Below, piece by piece: positions 52,710 through 61,760 of a DNA stretch of 64,000 bases. The stretch is from Bacteroidales bacterium (GTDB lineage Bacteria; Bacteroidota; Bacteroidia; Bacteroidales; Bacteroidaceae). The DNA is taken from positions 62,001 through 126,000 of the forward strand of contig SUXS01000009.1 of the NCBI GenBank assembly GCA_015060865.1. Reading direction: 5' to 3'. How positions within the stretch are numbered: the first letter of the stretch is position 1; each line of letters opens with the position of its first letter. Below the pieces are notes generated by a model, which was not told the DNA's origin, made no database searches, and saw only the letters and a list, made by a program, of their open reading frames with translations. The translations under genes were made by a program, and so were the position numbers.

Positions 52710-55319
52710 ATGAAAAAGATTTTCAGATGTCTGTTGCTTGCCATAGGGCTGTCAACATCAGGCAATGCCTCAGCACAAACCATTGAACAGGCATCAGCCC
52801 GGCATCAACAGTTCAATCTGCTGAGGGCACAAGGAGCTGACGATACGGAGATATACTCCGCACTCCATCAATGTTATAATGATTATGTAGCCGTACTGAA
52901 TGCTTCTACTGCGAACGGTGCTGCCTATATGCAAGCTCAGAAAGGCTTACTTGAAATTCATCCGTTTCTACGCAATGGAGCTGCCTATTTCTCCAGTCGC
53001 GGAGTACAGCAGAATGCCTTGATCTTTGCTCAGGCATATATGGATGTGCCTTTGATGGAAGCTTTCAAGCACACGACATTCGTTAAGGATGAGCAGTTTG
53101 TCACGATGGCCTATTTCGCTGCTGCGGGCACTTTCAATATTCGCGACTATGAGAAAGCCATCAACTATTTTAGGGTTTATTTGAGTACCGGTGACCAAAA
53201 AAATAGGCAGAATGTATATGCCTATATGGCAAAGGCATGTATGAATCTCAAGAAGTACGAACTGGCAAAATCCGTTTTGGATGAAGCCATAACACAATAC
53301 CCCTCAGACTTCAATATGCTTTCTATGGCCATCAACACATGCATAGAGCAGGAGGATAATGTAAACCTTCAACGTTATGTTACCCGGGCACTTGAGATAA
53401 AACCCTACGATGAGACGTTGCTCAATATTCAAGGTAAGCTCTACGAAGACACGCAGGAGTTCCAGAAAGCGTTGGTCATATATAAAAAGATGAAAGAACG
53501 GAAACCGAATAGCCTGAATATCATGCAGCATATTGCTCTCAATTATTACAATCTCGGTGTGTTGTACTACAATAAGGCCAGTATGGAGACTGAAGAGAGG
53601 AGTGCCAAGAAATATTCGAGCCAGTCCGGTGAGTATTTTAAGGAGGCCGCTATATGTCTGGAGACCATTGTGGCCAATAGTCCCAACTCTGTCAAGTATA
53701 TGCAAGCCCTGGCCATTGCTTATGACTGTATGGGCAATGACAGTGGTTTTGAGACGGTCAATGGTAAACTGGCGGGTATAGGTGCACAGACCGTAGCAGC
53801 CAACTCTACTCCTACTTTGATAACCCATTCGTCGAAAAGCAGTACGGCAACGTCGCTTGGCAGCGCGGCAGCATCGTCCTATACTGCTGCTTCCAGCGTT
53901 ACACAGCCAACCCCCTCACAGTCTGTGCCCTTGGGCCAGCAAGTACAGGCAACAGACGAAGTACCCCTTTATTCAGCCTATGCCAAGGAGTATGTAGAGA
54001 AGCGTATCAAGACCTGGCAAGCCAAAGACCCTTACGAGACTATTGCAGAGTATCAGGCACGTGTCACCGAGCAGAATCGTGACATCAAGGTGAAAGAACT
54101 GCTCAAGAGTGCTGAGTCAGAATATATCAAGACCTATACACAGCGTGTTCGTATCAATGACTTGCAGCTCAAGCCATACGACGCCGAGCATGAGGTGTTC
54201 CTGGTGGAGTCAAAGTACGGCGACTTCATTGTGCCCGTTCCTCGTGACAATAATGAAGCACGTATTTTTGAGAGCAGTTGGAATGGCATGCAATGCAAGG
54301 ATCCTCAGTTTTATATCAACAATGACAAGCTCACCCTAGCGAGTCTGACCTTCGTCACTCCCACTGGAAACAGTTACCGTTACGATGCCAATAAGGAGCT
54401 GAACTATACCGAAACGGTCGTGGATGTGTCGTTTGACCCCATCAACAGCGAACTCATAGCTACCAATACGGCAACATCGAACACGTCAGGTGCAAAAATC
54501 AGTCGCCAGTCGGTCAAGGTGGGAGCGGTCAAGTCTGATGTAGATGTCAACATCCCGGAGAGCAAGACCAAGCGCGACAACCTCTATGCCCTTATCATTG
54601 CCAATGAAAACTACAATATGGTGTCTGGGGTGCCTTTTGCCTTGAATGACGGGGAGATGTTTGCACAATACTGCGAGAAGACATTGGGGCTCCCTGAGAA
54701 AAACGTACTCCTCTATAAAGATGCATCGTACGGTATCATGCTCAATGCCATGGACAAGGTGAAAAAGCTGGCGGCTGCTCGCGGTGGTGATATGGAGCTC
54801 ATCTTCTACTATGCGGGACACGGCATTCCTGATGAGTCCAGCAAAGACGCCTTCTTGCTTCCTGTCGACTCTGACGGCAAGCAGACCAAGGTATGCTATT
54901 CGCTCGGTGAGATATATCGCGAGTTGGGAGCATTGGACACACGCGGTGTCACCGTATTCCTTGATGCCTGTTTCAGTGGCGCCAAGCGCGATGGAGGTAT
55001 GGTGGCAGAGGCTCGTGGCGTGGCCATAAAACCCAAACCTACAGCCCCTAAAGGCAATATGGTCGTGTTCAGTGCCGTATCTGATGACGAGACTGCGCTT
55101 CCCTACGAGGAGAAGGGGCATGGCATGTTTACCTACTTCCTGCTGAAGAAGTTACAGGAGACCAAGGGCAATGTCACATTGAAGGACCTGGGCGATTATC
55201 TCAAGCAAAAGGTGATGAGCGAGTCTATCCTTGTCAACGACAAGTCGCAGACCCCCACTGTAACCGCTTCCGATGCAGCAAACACCGATTGGCACAAGAA
55301 GAAGCTCTACAGTTTATAA
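52710..55319 (+). CDS. Exported TPR-caspase (peptidase C14 family)
   Basis: The start is ATG 52710 (MKKIFRCLLLAIG), with a TTG two codons earlier as alternative; 869 residues. The signal peptide ends near NASAQT. Residues ~100-360 are TPR-like repeats (YEKAINYFRVYLSTGD, YELAKSVLDEAITQYP, FQKALVIYKKMKERKP). After a Ser/Thr/Ala-rich linker comes the shared module (YETIAEYQARVTEQNRD, KYGDFIVPVPRD, NNDKLTLASLTFV). The C-terminal caspase domain starts at about 621 (NLYALIIANENYN) with the dyad H704 in YYAGHGIPDE and C754 in FLDACFSGAK. It is a protease with metacaspase-like chemistry placed outside the cytoplasm; its substrate is unknown. Confidence 0.88.
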   Translation: MKKIFRCLLLAIGLSTSGNASAQTIEQASARHQQFNLLRAQGADDTEIYSALHQCYNDYVAVLNASTANGAAYMQAQKGLLEIHPFLRNGAAYFSSRGVQQNALIFAQAYMDVPLMEAFKHTTFVKDEQFVTMAYFAAAGTFNIRDYEKAINYFRVYLSTGDQKNRQNVYAYMAKACMNLKKYELAKSVLDEAITQYPSDFNMLSMAINTCIEQEDNVNLQRYVTRALEIKPYDETLLNIQGKLYEDTQEFQKALVIYKKMKERKPNSLNIMQHIALNYYNLGVLYYNKASMETEERSAKKYSSQSGEYFKEAAICLETIVANSPNSVKYMQALAIAYDCMGNDSGFETVNGKLAGIGAQTVAANSTPTLITHSSKSSTATSLGSAAASSYTAASSVTQPTPSQSVPLGQQVQATDEVPLYSAYAKEYVEKRIKTWQAKDPYETIAEYQARVTEQNRDIKVKELLKSAESEYIKTYTQRVRINDLQLKPYDAEHEVFLVESKYGDFIVPVPRDNNEARIFESSWNGMQCKDPQFYINNDKLTLASLTFVTPTGNSYRYDANKELNYTETVVDVSFDPINSELIATNTATSNTSGAKISRQSVKVGAVKSDVDVNIPESKTKRDNLYALIIANENYNMVSGVPFALNDGEMFAQYCEKTLGLPEKNVLLYKDASYGIMLNAMDKVKKLAAARGGDMELIFYYAGHGIPDESSKDAFLLPVDSDGKQTKVCYSLGEIYRELGALDTRGVTVFLDACFSGAKRDGGMVAEARGVAIKPKPTAPKGNMVVFSAVSDDETALPYEEKGHGMFTYFLLKKLQETKGNVTLKDLGDYLKQKVMSESILVNDKSQTPTVTASDAANTDWHKKKLYSL

Positions 55320-55355
55320 AGTAAAAAAGAAATAACATAAATAGATATATCGTAT

Positions 55356-56189
55356 ATGAAAAAACTGCTAATTCTCGCCGCCCTGTTCCTCACGGGGCTT
55401 GCCGTTTCAGCGCAGAGCGTGGTCAGCGGTACGGTGGTGGACAAGGATGGCAACCCTATCGCCAATGCAAGGGTAGAGATGGTAGGCTCTACGGAGTCGT
55501 GTATGACTGGACTCGACGGTACGTTCCGTATGGAGACGCCGTTGGGCGCCAAGAAAGTGAAGGTGCTGTATGTAGGTATGCTCAGTAAGAAGCAGCGTGT
55601 GCGTCCCGATATGACGGTGACGCTCCACGAGGAGAATGTCTGGAACCGTAGGCCCGACAAGTATCGCTGGTTCCTTTCGGCGCAGGCAGCAACTCCCAGT
55701 GGGGATTTGGCTAGTAATTTGGCTAACCCTTCTGTAGGTCTGATGCTTGGCCGTGTCAAGCATGTGGGTTGGTACGTCAAGGCCACAGGCAGCAAGCCTC
55801 TTTCTGCCACGGAGCAGTTTTATTCGTACTATGGTTCTACCCATCTTGAAGCGCTTTGGACAACAGGGAAGATGGAGAGCTGCTATTATTCTGCAACAGG
55901 AGGAGTCATCCTGCGTCTGGGAAGTCCCATACATATCTATGGCGGTTGCGGATGGGGACATCGCGAATTTGCAATGGAGATGAACTGGCACGGAAAGACT
56001 GAAATGGTAAAGATAGGTGTGAGTGATATCTTCGGAACAGGAAAGTCAATACGTCCCTACAATACTTTTGTAGCAGAAGCAGGTGTTATGGTGCGTTTGG
56101 GACATTTTACTCTAAACGCGGGTTGCTCGGAGACGATTGATGGCTACAATTATCTGGTCGGCAATTTTGGTATAGGTTATTGTTTCTAA
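55356..56189 (+). CDS. CarboxypepD_reg-like secreted/outer-membrane protein
   Basis: This 277-residue protein has a signal peptide (LLILAALFLTGLAVSAQS). Residues 21-85 are a carboxypeptidase regulatory-like (CarboxypepD_reg) beta-sandwich (VSGTVVDKDGNPIANARVEM, LDGTFRMETPLG). The rest is rich in beta-strand patterns with alternating aromatic residues and ends in ...GNFGIGYCF, with terminal Phe as in outer-membrane barrels. It starts 36 bases after the caspase gene. An outer-membrane anchor or porin-like role is inference; no specific family was recognised for the C-terminal part. Confidence 0.65.
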   Translation: MKKLLILAALFLTGLAVSAQSVVSGTVVDKDGNPIANARVEMVGSTESCMTGLDGTFRMETPLGAKKVKVLYVGMLSKKQRVRPDMTVTLHEENVWNRRPDKYRWFLSAQAATPSGDLASNLANPSVGLMLGRVKHVGWYVKATGSKPLSATEQFYSYYGSTHLEALWTTGKMESCYYSATGGVILRLGSPIHIYGGCGWGHREFAMEMNWHGKTEMVKIGVSDIFGTGKSIRPYNTFVAEAGVMVRLGHFTLNAGCSETIDGYNYLVGNFGIGYCF

Positions 56190-56206
56190 CTTAATAATCC
56201 GTAGAT

Positions 56207-58114
56207 ATGAAAAAACATATATATACTATAGCATTGTCACTTCTCACGGCAGTGATAATGGTTGGCTGTCAAGAGGATTATAACCCTGTAGACAATATCC
56301 CCGTTGTAGAAACCTCTGCAGCCGAAAATGTTTGGGCTACCAAAGCGACTTTGTGTGGCGTCATAACAAAAGAGGCGTATGATGATTTCAATTTTTCATA
56401 TTTTGAAGAACAAGCTCCGCACTACTTTTTCCTGTTGTCAGAGCATAAGGATTTGACTGATTCTACACGCATAGAGGCTCGTCGTGACTCCGACACTTGT
56501 TATGCTGAGGTCTCTGGATTGACTCCGGCTACTACCTACTATTATGCCTTGTGCGTAGCCAATGACTACTCTATGGTGATGGGAGAGGTACAGTCGCTCA
56601 CGACGGAAAAAAACACTATCATAGAGGTTACGACCTTTGGGATGGTGATGGAGGCCGTTAAAGAGGACCGTGCACCATTGGATGGCTCGTTTAAGGCGGA
56701 AACTGATTGTGAAGCCTTCTTCCTCTTGTCCGAAACACCCACGTTTGAGAATAGTAGGAAGATTCCCGCAAATGTTAACAATGGCAACTGTAGCGCATGG
56801 GCCGAAGGCTTGACTCAAGGTACGACCTATTATTATAAACTCTCTGTCTTTGACCAATACAATAATACCATGGAAGGTGAGGTGCAATCCTTTACTACCA
56901 AGGAAGAGGTTATTGTAGAAATCACCCTTGACCAAATTACACCGGGGCAACTTGTCGACTTGGGCTTAAGTGTTATGTGGGCTGGATGGAATGTAGGGGC
57001 TACATCACCCGAAGGGCTCGGTGGTTACTATGCTTGGGGAGAAATCGAGGAAAAAGATGATTATTTTGAAAAATCATATTTGTATTATGATATAGATGGA
57101 GATTCGTATGTGAATATTGGTAAAGATATTACTGGCTCTGAATATGATGTCGCCCATATGTTGTGGGGTGATGATTGGCGTATGCCAACTTTGGCTGAGG
57201 CAGAGGAACTTGTAAAGAATTGCACTTTCCAGTGGGCATCATTGGAGGGTACGAAGGGATGTCACATTATAGGTCCTAATGGTAATAGTATTTTCTTGCC
57301 TGCTGCAGGTCGTAAGTCTGACACAGAATTAAGAGATTATGGGTCTCAAGGATTCTATTGGATAGGTGAACTGTCTGGTGGCTATAGTCCTGGTGGACAT
57401 TATTTGTATTGTGCCGAAGGTGCATTTGGAAAAGCGAGCGGTCTTGCTCGCTATTGCGGATTCTCTATCCGTCCAGTCAAGAATCCTAAAGAAAACGAGG
57501 TTGTTGTTGCCGAGGCTATAGATCTTGGTTTGAGTGTGAAATGGGCCAGTCATAATGTGGGGGCTACTGCTCCTGAAGAGTATGGAAAATTCTATGCTTG
57601 GGGAGAAACAGAAAAGAAGCATGATTACACCGAAGACACCTACCTTTACTATCAGAATGGCGCATACGTGGAAATTGGTGAGGATATTAGTGGTACTGAA
57701 TATGATGTTGCCCATGTACAGTGGGGGGGAAGTTGGCGTATGCCTTCTAACGATGAATTTGAAGAACTCTTCGAACAGTGCTCTTGGAAGTGGACTTCTG
57801 TGAACGATATTAATGGCTATGAACTGACTGGTCCTAATGGTAATAGTATTTTTCTTCCAGCTGCAGGGGAACGTAATGGTCCTAATGTAAATAATCGCAA
57901 TGTACGTGGGTACTATTGGACAGCATCATCGTATCATGAAAAACAAGATGCTAGAGAACTGTATTTTATGGAAAGTGGCTGGAATACATGGCGTAGCAGC
58001 CGTACACGTGGTTATTCCGTTCGCCCTGTTTATGACGCCAAAGACAATAATAGTGATGTAGATTTGGATGGCTATCCCGAGGATGAGAATTGGGATGCAC
58101 GTAGGCGGAGATGA
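56207..58114 (+). CDS. Surface lipoprotein with two FN3-like and two FISUMP domains
   Basis: This 635-residue protein has a lipoprotein signal (LLTAVIMVGC) followed by QED, an acidic stretch like the Bacteroidetes surface-export signal. Two fibronectin-III-like repeats (about 35-240; GLTPATTYYYALCVAND and GLTQGTTYYYKLSVFDQ) precede two FISUMP domains (Fib_succ_major; about 246-425 and 437-605). Each begins DLGLSV(M/K)WA...NVGAT and ends (G)(F/Y)S(I/V)RPV. FISUMP domains have a C-type-lectin-like fold and occur in adhesins. Their DNA here is ordinary in GC content (about 37% at 57841-57900), unlike the next gene. Probably a ligand-binding surface protein. Confidence 0.8.
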   Translation: MKKHIYTIALSLLTAVIMVGCQEDYNPVDNIPVVETSAAENVWATKATLCGVITKEAYDDFNFSYFEEQAPHYFFLLSEHKDLTDSTRIEARRDSDTCYAEVSGLTPATTYYYALCVANDYSMVMGEVQSLTTEKNTIIEVTTFGMVMEAVKEDRAPLDGSFKAETDCEAFFLLSETPTFENSRKIPANVNNGNCSAWAEGLTQGTTYYYKLSVFDQYNNTMEGEVQSFTTKEEVIVEITLDQITPGQLVDLGLSVMWAGWNVGATSPEGLGGYYAWGEIEEKDDYFEKSYLYYDIDGDSYVNIGKDITGSEYDVAHMLWGDDWRMPTLAEAEELVKNCTFQWASLEGTKGCHIIGPNGNSIFLPAAGRKSDTELRDYGSQGFYWIGELSGGYSPGGHYLYCAEGAFGKASGLARYCGFSIRPVKNPKENEVVVAEAIDLGLSVKWASHNVGATAPEEYGKFYAWGETEKKHDYTEDTYLYYQNGAYVEIGEDISGTEYDVAHVQWGGSWRMPSNDEFEELFEQCSWKWTSVNDINGYELTGPNGNSIFLPAAGERNGPNVNNRNVRGYYWTASSYHEKQDARELYFMESGWNTWRSSRTRGYSVRPVYDAKDNNSDVDLDGYPEDENWDARRRR

Positions 58115-58142
58115 TTGATGGCATCGTTAATGAAAATACACT

Positions 58143-59984
58143 ATGAAAATGAAAAGAATCTTTACAATCTGTATAGTAGCAGTAGCTTGTCTGGTAGCTA
58201 CGCTCTGTAATTCTTGTTCTGTAGAGGAACCAATCTCTACAGATGGTTACACCTATACGATGCGGGTTGATGCCGTATTGAATGGTTTTGATGGTTCTGC
58301 TACACGCTCGGCCTATGATTGGCCCGATGGCGCGAAGCTGTATGTGCAGTTTCACGAGGGGGGAAATCGGGTACAAGGCTTTGCAGAATACAGCGAGTCC
58401 AATGATTGGTGGACGGTGACTACACGCACAGGACTAAGCAATGTGGGTAGCGGCACATGTGAGGCATACTACTTCGAGCATTCAGCAGAGTTTGTCGATG
58501 TGGTGGAGTTGTCCGCAAACGTACCTGTATATCAGGATGTGGCTGGCAGCTATATCTGTGATGGCAATGGTTTGGCTGTGTCACTCGTTCTTACTCCACG
58601 TACGGGACGTATCAGATTCTGTGGTGAGGGGGGGCGTGTGTTCACCGTTTCGGGACTCACTCATCTGTCTGCATATGAGGTTTCGTCCAACAATTTTAGT
58701 TCAACCTCCAAATCCCTGTCACTCACGGTATCTGAGGATGGCTATACTCCTTATCTCTATGCCAGCTTTCCCGAGGCATCGCGTACCCTGACCATTATTG
58801 ATGGTGATATGAAGTACACGCGTGAGTGCACGGAAGCGGTGCTCTTGTCTGGACGAAGCGGTAGCATGACCCTTCCCTCAGCCTCCAGTCATGATGGATG
58901 GGTGATGGAGGAAATCAATCAAATTGATGAGTCTGCCGTAGCCGAAGCCATAGACCTTGGCCTCAGTGTAGAATGGGCAAGCTGGAATGTGGGTGCCACT
59001 GCTCCCGAGGAGTATGGTGGCTACTATGCTTGGGGTGAGACTGAAATGAAGAGTGGTGATGACTATGAAAACTTGGATATAGGTTCAGACATCAGTGGCA
59101 CCGAATACGATGTGGCTCACGTCAAGTGGGGCGATGGTTGGCGTATGCCTACTTTAGAAGAATTTAGGGAACTCGCCACTGGATGCTCTTGGGAATGGAC
59201 ATCGGTTAATAATGTTTATGGGTTGAAGGGTACTGGGCCCAATGGAAACTTTATCTTTCTTCCAGGGTTTCGTGAATCGGGTGGTTGCTACTGGTCTAGC
59301 ACGCTATTCGAGAGCTTCAGTTCCTACGCGCACCATTTCTGCTTCAATAGCGGCGTAGATGGTGGATACTTTGATGTCTTCAGCCGTGCCAGTGGCTACG
59401 CTATCCGTCCAGTCAGAAACAAGGAACCTAAGCCTGAACCTGTTGTTGCCGAGGCTATAGACCTTGGTCTCAGTGTGAAATGGGCAAGCTGGAATGTAGG
59501 CGCTACAGCTCCAGAGGAGTATGGTGACTATTTCGCTTGGGGTGAGACGGAAGTCAAGGATGATTACTCTGAAGACACCTATCTCTATTATCAGAATGGC
59601 GTATACGTGGATCTCGGTGCAGACATCAGTGGCACCGAATACGATGTGGCACACGTCAAGTGGGGCGATAAATGGCGTATGCCTACTCTAGATGAAATCC
59701 TAGAACTCTGCTACAATTGCTCTTGGAATTGGACTACTCAAAACGGTGTCAACGGCTATAAGGTTACTGGCCCGAATGGTAACTCTATCTTTCTTCCCGC
59801 TGCGGGCTACCGCATCGGCACGGAGGTCTACTACCGTGGCTCGGACGGCTCCTACTGGTCTGGCGCGCTGGTCGAGAACGACAGCGGCGACGCGTACAGC
59901 CTCTACTTCGACAGTGGCCACTGGGGCTGGCTCAACTACGGCTACCGCAACCTCGGCTTCACCGTCCGCCCCGTCACAAACTAA
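58143..59984 (+). CDS. Lipoprotein with two FISUMP domains and a DGR-like hypervariable C-terminus
   Basis: This 613-residue protein has a lipoprotein signal ending LCNSC followed by SVEEP. Residues ~35-255 resemble fimbrillin-type domains of Bacteroidales (YTYTMRVDAVLNGFDGSATR, then SVLVLTPRTGRIRF-like strands). Two FISUMP domains follow (about 266-427 and 435-613). The second ends in a stretch (residues ~550-612) whose DNA is 63-67% GC and whose codons are almost all NNC, replaced at positions where related FISUMP ends carry Asn or other polar residues. This is the signature of a diversity-generating retroelement target. No reverse transcriptase or template repeat is in this window, so mutagenesis would act from elsewhere. 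Confidence 0.8.
   Translation: MKMKRIFTICIVAVACLVATLCNSCSVEEPISTDGYTYTMRVDAVLNGFDGSATRSAYDWPDGAKLYVQFHEGGNRVQGFAEYSESNDWWTVTTRTGLSNVGSGTCEAYYFEHSAEFVDVVELSANVPVYQDVAGSYICDGNGLAVSLVLTPRTGRIRFCGEGGRVFTVSGLTHLSAYEVSSNNFSSTSKSLSLTVSEDGYTPYLYASFPEASRTLTIIDGDMKYTRECTEAVLLSGRSGSMTLPSASSHDGWVMEEINQIDESAVAEAIDLGLSVEWASWNVGATAPEEYGGYYAWGETEMKSGDDYENLDIGSDISGTEYDVAHVKWGDGWRMPTLEEFRELATGCSWEWTSVNNVYGLKGTGPNGNFIFLPGFRESGGCYWSSTLFESFSSYAHHFCFNSGVDGGYFDVFSRASGYAIRPVRNKEPKPEPVVAEAIDLGLSVKWASWNVGATAPEEYGDYFAWGETEVKDDYSEDTYLYYQNGVYVDLGADISGTEYDVAHVKWGDKWRMPTLDEILELCYNCSWNWTTQNGVNGYKVTGPNGNSIFLPAAGYRIGTEVYYRGSDGSYWSGALVENDSGDAYSLYFDSGHWGWLNYGYRNLGFTVRPVTN
59790..59984 (+). repeat. Candidate DGR variable region (VR)
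   Basis: About 195 bases at the extreme 3' end of the FISUMP gene are far richer in GC than the rest of the cluster (40/60 and 38/60 G+C in two consecutive 60-base blocks, against 22/60 at 57841-57900). Codons at presumed variable positions are GGC, GTC, GAC, AGC, TAC, CTC, CAC and AAC, which is what adenine mutagenesis of AAC codons produces. The conserved frame reads YWS...GFTVRPV, the usual end of C-type-lectin VRs. Confidence 0.6.
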
Positions 59985-60120
59985 AGCGTAGCGACTATTC
60001 GATTCATTTGATTATTTAATCTATTGAGTTTCGTATAGCGACACCCATTTACTCGAGATTTTCCATTTAATAAACACTTATACAATAATTTTTAGTATTA
60101 ATTCTTAAAGACAAAACGTT

Positions 60121-60798
60121 ATGAAAAAGATGCTTTTTATGTTAGTGGCACTGATGATGAGTGCAGCCACTATTACCGTACAGGCTCAAACCACTCGTGA
60201 GACAATCAAAGAGCGCAAGGCACTGGCCAAAGCTTCGAAGAGTGAACTGAACGAAAAGGCCTCGAAGGCTGCCCGCAAAGAGGCTAAGAAACTGAAGAAA
60301 GAGGGTTGGCAGACTGCTCCAGGTGCTTTACCCTTGGAGAAGCAACTCGACAAGTCCTATATGATGCAATATGAGTTCGACGAGGATATGTTCCCCAAAT
60401 ACCTCATGGGAGAGGCTATGAGTATCGGAACCAACTATGATGCAGCCAAGATGCAGGCATTGGAGCTGGCCAAGCAGAACCTCGCCGGACAGATACAGAC
60501 TGAAGTGACCGCCCTGATTGAGAATACGGTGGCCAACGAACAGATGGAAGCCGAGGAGGCTGCAAGTATCACTCGCAGTGCGATGGCAGCCAAGAACCTG
60601 ATATCACAGAGCATCGGTCGCACCATTACGGTGATGGAGGTATACCGTACACTCAAGAATAAGAACAAGGAGGTGCTCGTGCGCATAGCCTACAACAGCG
60701 AGATGGCCAAGGCTGCTGCCAAGAAAGCCATACGCGAAGATTTGGAAAAGAAGGGCGACGAACTGCACGAGAAGTTGGATGAGCTGCTGGGATGGTGA
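60121..60798 (+). CDS. Secreted LPP20-like protein
   Basis: This 225-residue protein has a signal peptide (LFMLVALMMSAATITVQAQT). A Lys/Ala/Glu-rich helical segment follows (residues ~28-65). A domain of about 140 residues resembles LPP20/FlgT-N-type folds: AMSIGTNYDAAKMQALELAK, LAGQIQTEVTALIENTV, KEVLVRIAYNSEMA. Conserved in Bacteroidales as a hypothetical protein. Twenty-two bases separate it from the DUF4384 protein, which has a similar N-terminal domain, so they probably work together at the envelope. Function unknown. Confidence 0.65.
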   Translation: MKKMLFMLVALMMSAATITVQAQTTRETIKERKALAKASKSELNEKASKAARKEAKKLKKEGWQTAPGALPLEKQLDKSYMMQYEFDEDMFPKYLMGEAMSIGTNYDAAKMQALELAKQNLAGQIQTEVTALIENTVANEQMEAEEAASITRSAMAAKNLISQSIGRTITVMEVYRTLKNKNKEVLVRIAYNSEMAKAAAKKAIREDLEKKGDELHEKLDELLGW

Positions 60799-60820
60799 TT
60801 TCTCTTAATTCAGCCAATAG

Positions 60821-61690
60821 ATGTCACGTATAACCACTCTATTTATATTGTTGACATTCAGCATAGGATTGTCAGCACAGCAGACGAAGAAGGTGCGTGG
60901 TGAGTATACTTACCACGCACCCGAAAACGTCACGCTCGAAGAGGCTAGGCGCACGGCCTTGGAGCGTGCCAAGATACAGCTTATCGCCGATGAGTTCGGC
61001 ACCGTAGTAGCGCAGACCAATACCACCTTCGTGGAAAATACAAATGGAGAATCAAGCGTAGACTTCCAGTCGTTAGGAGCCAGCGAAGTCAAGGGTGAGT
61101 GGATAGAGACCATTGGTGAACCCAAGTACGACATCAGCTACGAGCAAGGGATGCTCGTGGTAAAGGTACGTGTAGAGGGACGTATCCGCGAAATCACTAC
61201 AGCCAAAGTGGAGTTTACTGCCAAGATACTGTGCAACGGCACGGAAGACCGCTTCGAGCACAGCGACTTCAAGGATGGCGATGACCTGTATCTTTCGTTC
61301 ACATCGCCCACCGATGGTTACCTTACCATATACTTGCTTGATACCCACCGCGATGCCTATTGCCTGCTTCCCTACCAGGGCGACTCCGATGGTAAGGTGC
61401 TCGTAGAGCACGGCAAACGTTATGTATTCTTCTCACAAGCCGATGCCCCTATCGCTGAACGTCCTATGGTGGACGAATATGTGATGACCTGTGACAAGGG
61501 TATGGAAAGCAACTTCATCTATATCATCTTCTCGCCCAATGCTTTCACCAAGGCTGCAGACACACAAGAGAGCGAAGTCCTACCGCGTATGCTCCCCTTT
61601 GATAAATTCCAGGAATGGCTCAGCCGCTGCCGCCGTCACGACAAGGACATGGCGGTGGAGATGAGGCAGATTGTGGTACGGGAAGAATAA
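60821..61690 (+). CDS. Secreted DUF4384 domain protein
   Basis: This 289-residue protein has a signal peptide (ITTLFILLTFSIGLSAQQ). Residues 25-125 are LPP20/FlgT-N-like (NVTLEEARRTALERAKIQLI, ISYEQGMLVVKVRVEGRI). Residues ~145-245 match DUF4384 (GDDLYLSFTSPTDGYLTIYL, FFSQADAPIAERPMVDEYV), a domain found alongside caspases and serine/threonine kinases in other bacteria. It probably lies in the periplasm or at the surface and acts as an accessory of the caspase system; that is inference from domain partners and location. Confidence 0.72.
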   Translation: MSRITTLFILLTFSIGLSAQQTKKVRGEYTYHAPENVTLEEARRTALERAKIQLIADEFGTVVAQTNTTFVENTNGESSVDFQSLGASEVKGEWIETIGEPKYDISYEQGMLVVKVRVEGRIREITTAKVEFTAKILCNGTEDRFEHSDFKDGDDLYLSFTSPTDGYLTIYLLDTHRDAYCLLPYQGDSDGKVLVEHGKRYVFFSQADAPIAERPMVDEYVMTCDKGMESNFIYIIFSPNAFTKAADTQESEVLPRMLPFDKFQEWLSRCRRHDKDMAVEMRQIVVREE

Positions 61691-61760
61691 GTCCAATTAA
61701 TTTAGAGACATTAAAAGTGATTATTTCTTTTCTTTTTTGAAGTGAAATCAATGAACTAAT

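Noticed and set aside
57841-58060. Last FISUMP repeat of the 635-residue lipoprotein as a second DGR variable region
   Set aside because: GC content (about 37%) and codon use match the rest of the gene, with no NNC bias.
59280-59430. First FISUMP domain of the 613-residue lipoprotein as an active variable region
   Set aside because: GC is only intermediate (about 52%) and the domain is internal; it may be an old copy but shows no clear NNC pattern.
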